This document shows positions 62,089-64,000 of a DNA stretch of 64,000 bases, piece by piece. The stretch is taken from assembly GCA_963748315.1 (NCBI GenBank), contig CAVVIK010000010.1, forward strand, positions 1 to 64,000, in the 5' to 3' direction. Numbering within the stretch: the stretch's first letter is position 1; each line of letters starts with the position of its first letter. The notes below the pieces were generated by a model. The model made no database searches, was not told where the DNA came from, and worked only from the letters and a program-made list of their open reading frames with translations. This DNA is from DASPHG01 sp963748315 (GTDB taxonomy: Bacteria > Actinomycetota > Thermoleophilia > Solirubrobacterales > Thermoleophilaceae). A program made the position numbers and the translations under genes.

Positions 62089-62101
62089 GGGAACAGTTGC
62101 C

Positions 62102-62710
62102 ATGAGAGCCACCAAGGCTTACATCGCGAGTCTCGGGACCACAGGACTTCTGCTTGCGTTTTCCGCTTCGCTGCTGGTGCTGGTCGGAACGCTGTTCGCG
62201 TTCGACGCCTGGCCGGGAGCGGACATCCGCGACGCGGTCGAAAGCGTCCTCGTCGATGACGACGAGGGCGACACGGCGCGCGTCTCCGGGCCCGAGCAGG
62301 TCGCGCTCGACGCGGCCCCGGCGGCCGTGGCGGTCGCTAATGGGACGGACCCTGGCGCGGCCGGTGGTGGCGGCGGCGCCGGAGGAGGCTTCGGCGGTGG
62401 CGATGGCGGGACCACGCCTGGTACCGGCGGCGGCGGCTTCGGCGGCGGCGGCGGAACCGGTGGCGGAGGCGGGGCGCTCACCGACGGCGGCACGTCGCTT
62501 CCCAGCGCGCCCTCCGTCGACAGCGGCCAGGGGACGAACCAGGTGGCCGACAGCACCGAGCAGGTGACCGGTGGCCTGGGCGACTCGGTCGGCCAGGTAA
62601 GCCCCGAGCTCGGCGACACCGTCAGCGAGACCGGCGAGTCGCTCTCCGACATCGTCCGTGACCTGCCCGACGTGCAGGTCGGCGACGGCGGCGTCAAGCT
62701 CGGGAACTAG
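62102..62710 (+). CDS. Membrane-anchored, glycine-rich low-complexity protein
   Basis: 202 residues. One N-terminal span (LGTTGLLLAFSASLLVLVGT, then LFAFDAWPG) is followed by an acidic linker, then a Gly-rich run (about residues 80-130) made of GGG/GTGGGG/GFGGGDGG units, then a Ser/Asp/Glu-rich tail with GQVSPELGDTVSETGESLSD. No enzyme motif. Probably an exported anchored protein of the envelope. The last 17 bp overlap the convergent hydrolase gene. Confidence 0.7.
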   Translation: MRATKAYIASLGTTGLLLAFSASLLVLVGTLFAFDAWPGADIRDAVESVLVDDDEGDTARVSGPEQVALDAAPAAVAVANGTDPGAAGGGGGAGGGFGGGDGGTTPGTGGGGFGGGGGTGGGGGALTDGGTSLPSAPSVDSGQGTNQVADSTEQVTGGLGDSVGQVSPELGDTVSETGESLSDIVRDLPDVQVGDGGVKLGN

Positions 62711-63410
62711 CCGCGCGCGCGATAAATCGCAGGGATTCGCCCTGCATCTCGCCGTCGTGCTGTAGCGAGCGGTGATGGCCACCGGGTAGTACGAGCAGGC
62801 GCTTGGGCTCCTTCGCCGCCTTGTGCAGGTCCTGCGAAACCGTGTACGGGATCTGCTCGTCGCCCTCGGCGTGCATCAGGAGCAGCGCGGTGCGGGGCGC
62901 GAGCCGTCCGACGGCCTCGTACAGATCGAGCGCCTCCAACCACGGCTCGATCGCCTCGCGGTCGACGTCGAACTCGACCAGTCGTCCCGAGCGCAGACCG
63001 CGCAGCAGCAGGTCCTCGGTCGCCGGGCAGATGGCGACCACCGCGGGCGCCTCGCCCCAGCCCGCGCCGGCGTGTATCGCGACAAAGCCGCCCATGCTCG
63101 AGCCGCGCAGCGCCACCGCCGGGGCCTCCTCGGCCAGCAGCTCGCACATCGACACCGCGTCCTCGATCGCGGTCGGCCCGAACTTCCCCTCGGACTTGCC
63201 GTGCCCGCGCTGGTCGAATGCGAGCGCCGCGAGGCCGTGGTCGCGCGCCGCGCGGCCGTAGTCGAAGTGGTTCTCCTTCGCCGAGCCCGCGCCGTGCAGG
63301 ATCACGACGCCCGCCTTCGGTTCCTCGTTCGGCGTGAAGAGCGCGTACGACAGCCCGTTGTGCGTGCCGAGGCGGGGCGGTTCCGGTGCCTCATGGATAA
63401 TCGGGCTCAT
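62694..63410 (-). CDS. Alpha/beta-hydrolase, serine aminopeptidase (S33)-like
   Basis: 238 residues from ATG 63410. Oxyanion-region VVILHGAGSAKENH, AFDQRGHGKSEG, nucleophile in ALRGSSMGGFVAI, the acid probably in LLMHAEGDEQIPYTV and the His in VLPGGHHRSLQ. Small esterase, lipase or peptidase; substrate unknown. The minus ATG and the plus ATG of lysA overlap in CATG. TAGCGT (63421-63426, minus) is 10 nt before the start and lies inside lysA. Confidence 0.85.
   Translation of the reverse strand: MSPIIHEAPEPPRLGTHNGLSYALFTPNEEPKAGVVILHGAGSAKENHFDYGRAARDHGLAALAFDQRGHGKSEGKFGPTAIEDAVSMCELLAEEAPAVALRGSSMGGFVAIHAGAGWGEAPAVVAICPATEDLLLRGLRSGRLVEFDVDREAIEPWLEALDLYEAVGRLAPRTALLLMHAEGDEQIPYTVSQDLHKAAKEPKRLLVLPGGHHRSLQHDGEMQGESLRFIARAASSRA
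63396..63401 (+). promoter_or_regulatory. Putative -10 box GATAAT of lysA, inside the divergent hydrolase gene
   Basis: GATAAT (five of six to consensus) is 7 nt before ATG 63409 and lies in codons 3-5 of the minus-strand hydrolase. Confidence 0.5.
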
Positions 63411-64000
63411 GGCGGCGACCACGCTATCCCAGGTCTATCCGCTCGGCTCCCGCTTGAACGAGGCGGGCCGGCTCGAGGTGGGCGGATGCGACGTGATCGA
63501 GCTCGCGAAGGAGTTCGGCACCCCTGCCTACGTCTACGCCGAGGACGACATGCGTGCCCGCGCACGCGAGTTCCAGGAGGCGTTCGGGGCTCGCACGGAG
63601 CACTTCGAGGTGATCTACGCGAGCAAGGCGTTCCCCTGCACGGCGGCATACCGCCTGTTCTCCGAGGAGGGGCTTTCGTGCGACGTCGCCAGCGCGGGCG
63701 AGCTGCACCTGGCACTCGCCGGCGGCTTCGACCCGGCTCGGATCTACATGCACGGCAACAACAAGACCGACGAGGAGCTTGCGTACGCCATCGAGCGCGG
63801 CGTCGGAACGATCGTGCTCGACTCCTTCGACGAGATCGCGCGGCTGCAGCGGATCGCGCCGCGCCAGCAAGTGATGCTCCGCGTAACCCCGGGCATCAAG
63901 CCGTCCACGCACTCCTACATCCAGACCGGGCAGGTGGACTCGAAGTTCGGCTTCGCGATCGACGACGTGCCGCGGGCGCTCGAGCGGCTCGGCGACCTCG
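63409..64000 (+). CDS. lysA: Diaminopimelate decarboxylase, N-terminal part (cut by window end)
   Basis: PLP enzyme giving lysine from meso-DAP. The visible 197 residues start with AATTLSQVYPLGSRLNEAGR and contain FGTPAYVYAEDDMRARAREF, the PLP-binding Lys in VIYASKAFPC, GLSCDVASAGELHLAL, MHGNNKTDEEL, and GQVDSKFGFAIDD with His of the active site region in PSTHSYIQTG. This is the LysA set of motifs rather than ornithine decarboxylase. The C-terminal half is outside the window. Confidence 0.93.
   Translation, partial: MAATTLSQVYPLGSRLNEAGRLEVGGCDVIELAKEFGTPAYVYAEDDMRARAREFQEAFGARTEHFEVIYASKAFPCTAAYRLFSEEGLSCDVASAGELHLALAGGFDPARIYMHGNNKTDEELAYAIERGVGTIVLDSFDEIARLQRIAPRQQVMLRVTPGIKPSTHSYIQTGQVDSKFGFAIDDVPRALERLGDL

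Noticed and set aside
62330..62480. DNA repeat array or CRISPR
   Set aside because: The repetitiveness is glycine-codon low complexity inside a coding region with irregular units; no CRISPR repeat-spacer pattern is present anywhere in the window.
61367..62710. 447-residue frame joining part of lgt to the Gly-rich protein
   Set aside because: The middle is an out-of-frame reading of lgt caused by an inserted base; the real start of the Gly-rich protein is ATG 62102.

Overview
The window is high-GC (visibly near 70%) and gene-dense, with almost every stretch coding. The gene content and order point to an actinobacterium of the class Thermoleophilia (Solirubrobacterales/Gaiellales type). The main clues are a disA-carD-ispD-PHP-ispF-cysS-rlmB-sigH run, a radA/clpC neighbourhood, F420-type (LLM) oxidoreductase and acyl-CoA dehydrogenase clusters, and a PspA/PspAA/HtpX/PspAB envelope-stress set. 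This assignment is inferred from protein content; no rRNA is present.

Layout. 1-2.9 kb: signalling cassette (hybrid kinase cut by the window edge, HD-GYP, receiver). 2.9-7.0 kb: housekeeping run folK-coaX-dusB-greA-lysS. 7.0-11.7 kb: divergent Lrp/AsnC regulator and a phenylalanine/tyrosine catabolic operon (phhA-hpd-hmgA-fah). 11.9-22.7 kb: clpC, CDGSH protein, radA, disA, carD, ispD, PHP, ispF, cysS, rlmB, sigma factor. 22.7-31.5 kb: amidase, nucleotidyltransferase, phosphoesterase, SDR, an eRF1-like protein, tRNA-Thr(TGT), a PlsC-GpsA fusion, an ECF sigma/membrane protein/MsrB operon, DUF4383. 31.5-43 kb: large secreted hydrolase, rhomboid, glycosyltransferase, secreted beta-propeller, BtuF-like protein, pterin dehydratase, a GMC oxidoreductase with Tat-signal partner, CNNM/CorC protein. 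43-55 kb: fatty-acyl or steroid-type catabolism (HBD, thiolase, LLM oxidoreductase, four acyl-CoA dehydrogenases), a REC-GGDEF-EAL protein and a CWB2 lipoprotein. 55-60 kb: ctaG, thioesterase and the Psp cluster. 60-64 kb: c-di-AMP riboswitch with M23 peptidase, lgt, Gly-rich protein, hydrolase, lysA (cut by the window end).

Three features recur. (1) At least 13 single-base insertions break the frame of ten otherwise intact conserved genes (lysS twice, phhA, hmgA, clpC, the CDGSH gene, the btuF-like gene, the GGDEF-EAL gene, pspA, the M23 peptidase twice, lgt twice). All are +1 and none is a deletion. They are probably sequence or assembly errors, but the bias is notable; coordinates are given so each gene can be read as one product. 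(2) About fifteen genes have a TAnnnT-like -10 box 6-10 nt before the start codon and no Shine-Dalgarno, which suggests widespread leaderless mRNAs. Several -10 boxes reuse the TAG stop codon of the gene in front, or overlap a -10 box pointing the other way. (3) Five convergent gene pairs end in the same shared CTAG, and two divergent pairs overlap at their start codons.

Functional links. DisA makes c-di-AMP, and the riboswitch before the M23 cell-wall peptidase should sense it. HD-GYP and GGDEF-EAL proteins bracket c-di-GMP turnover. The pterin dehydratase at 38.7 kb supplies the pterin recycling that PhhA at 7.6 kb needs. No CRISPR array, IS element, prophage or rRNA was seen, and no stretch over 300 bp lacks a gene.
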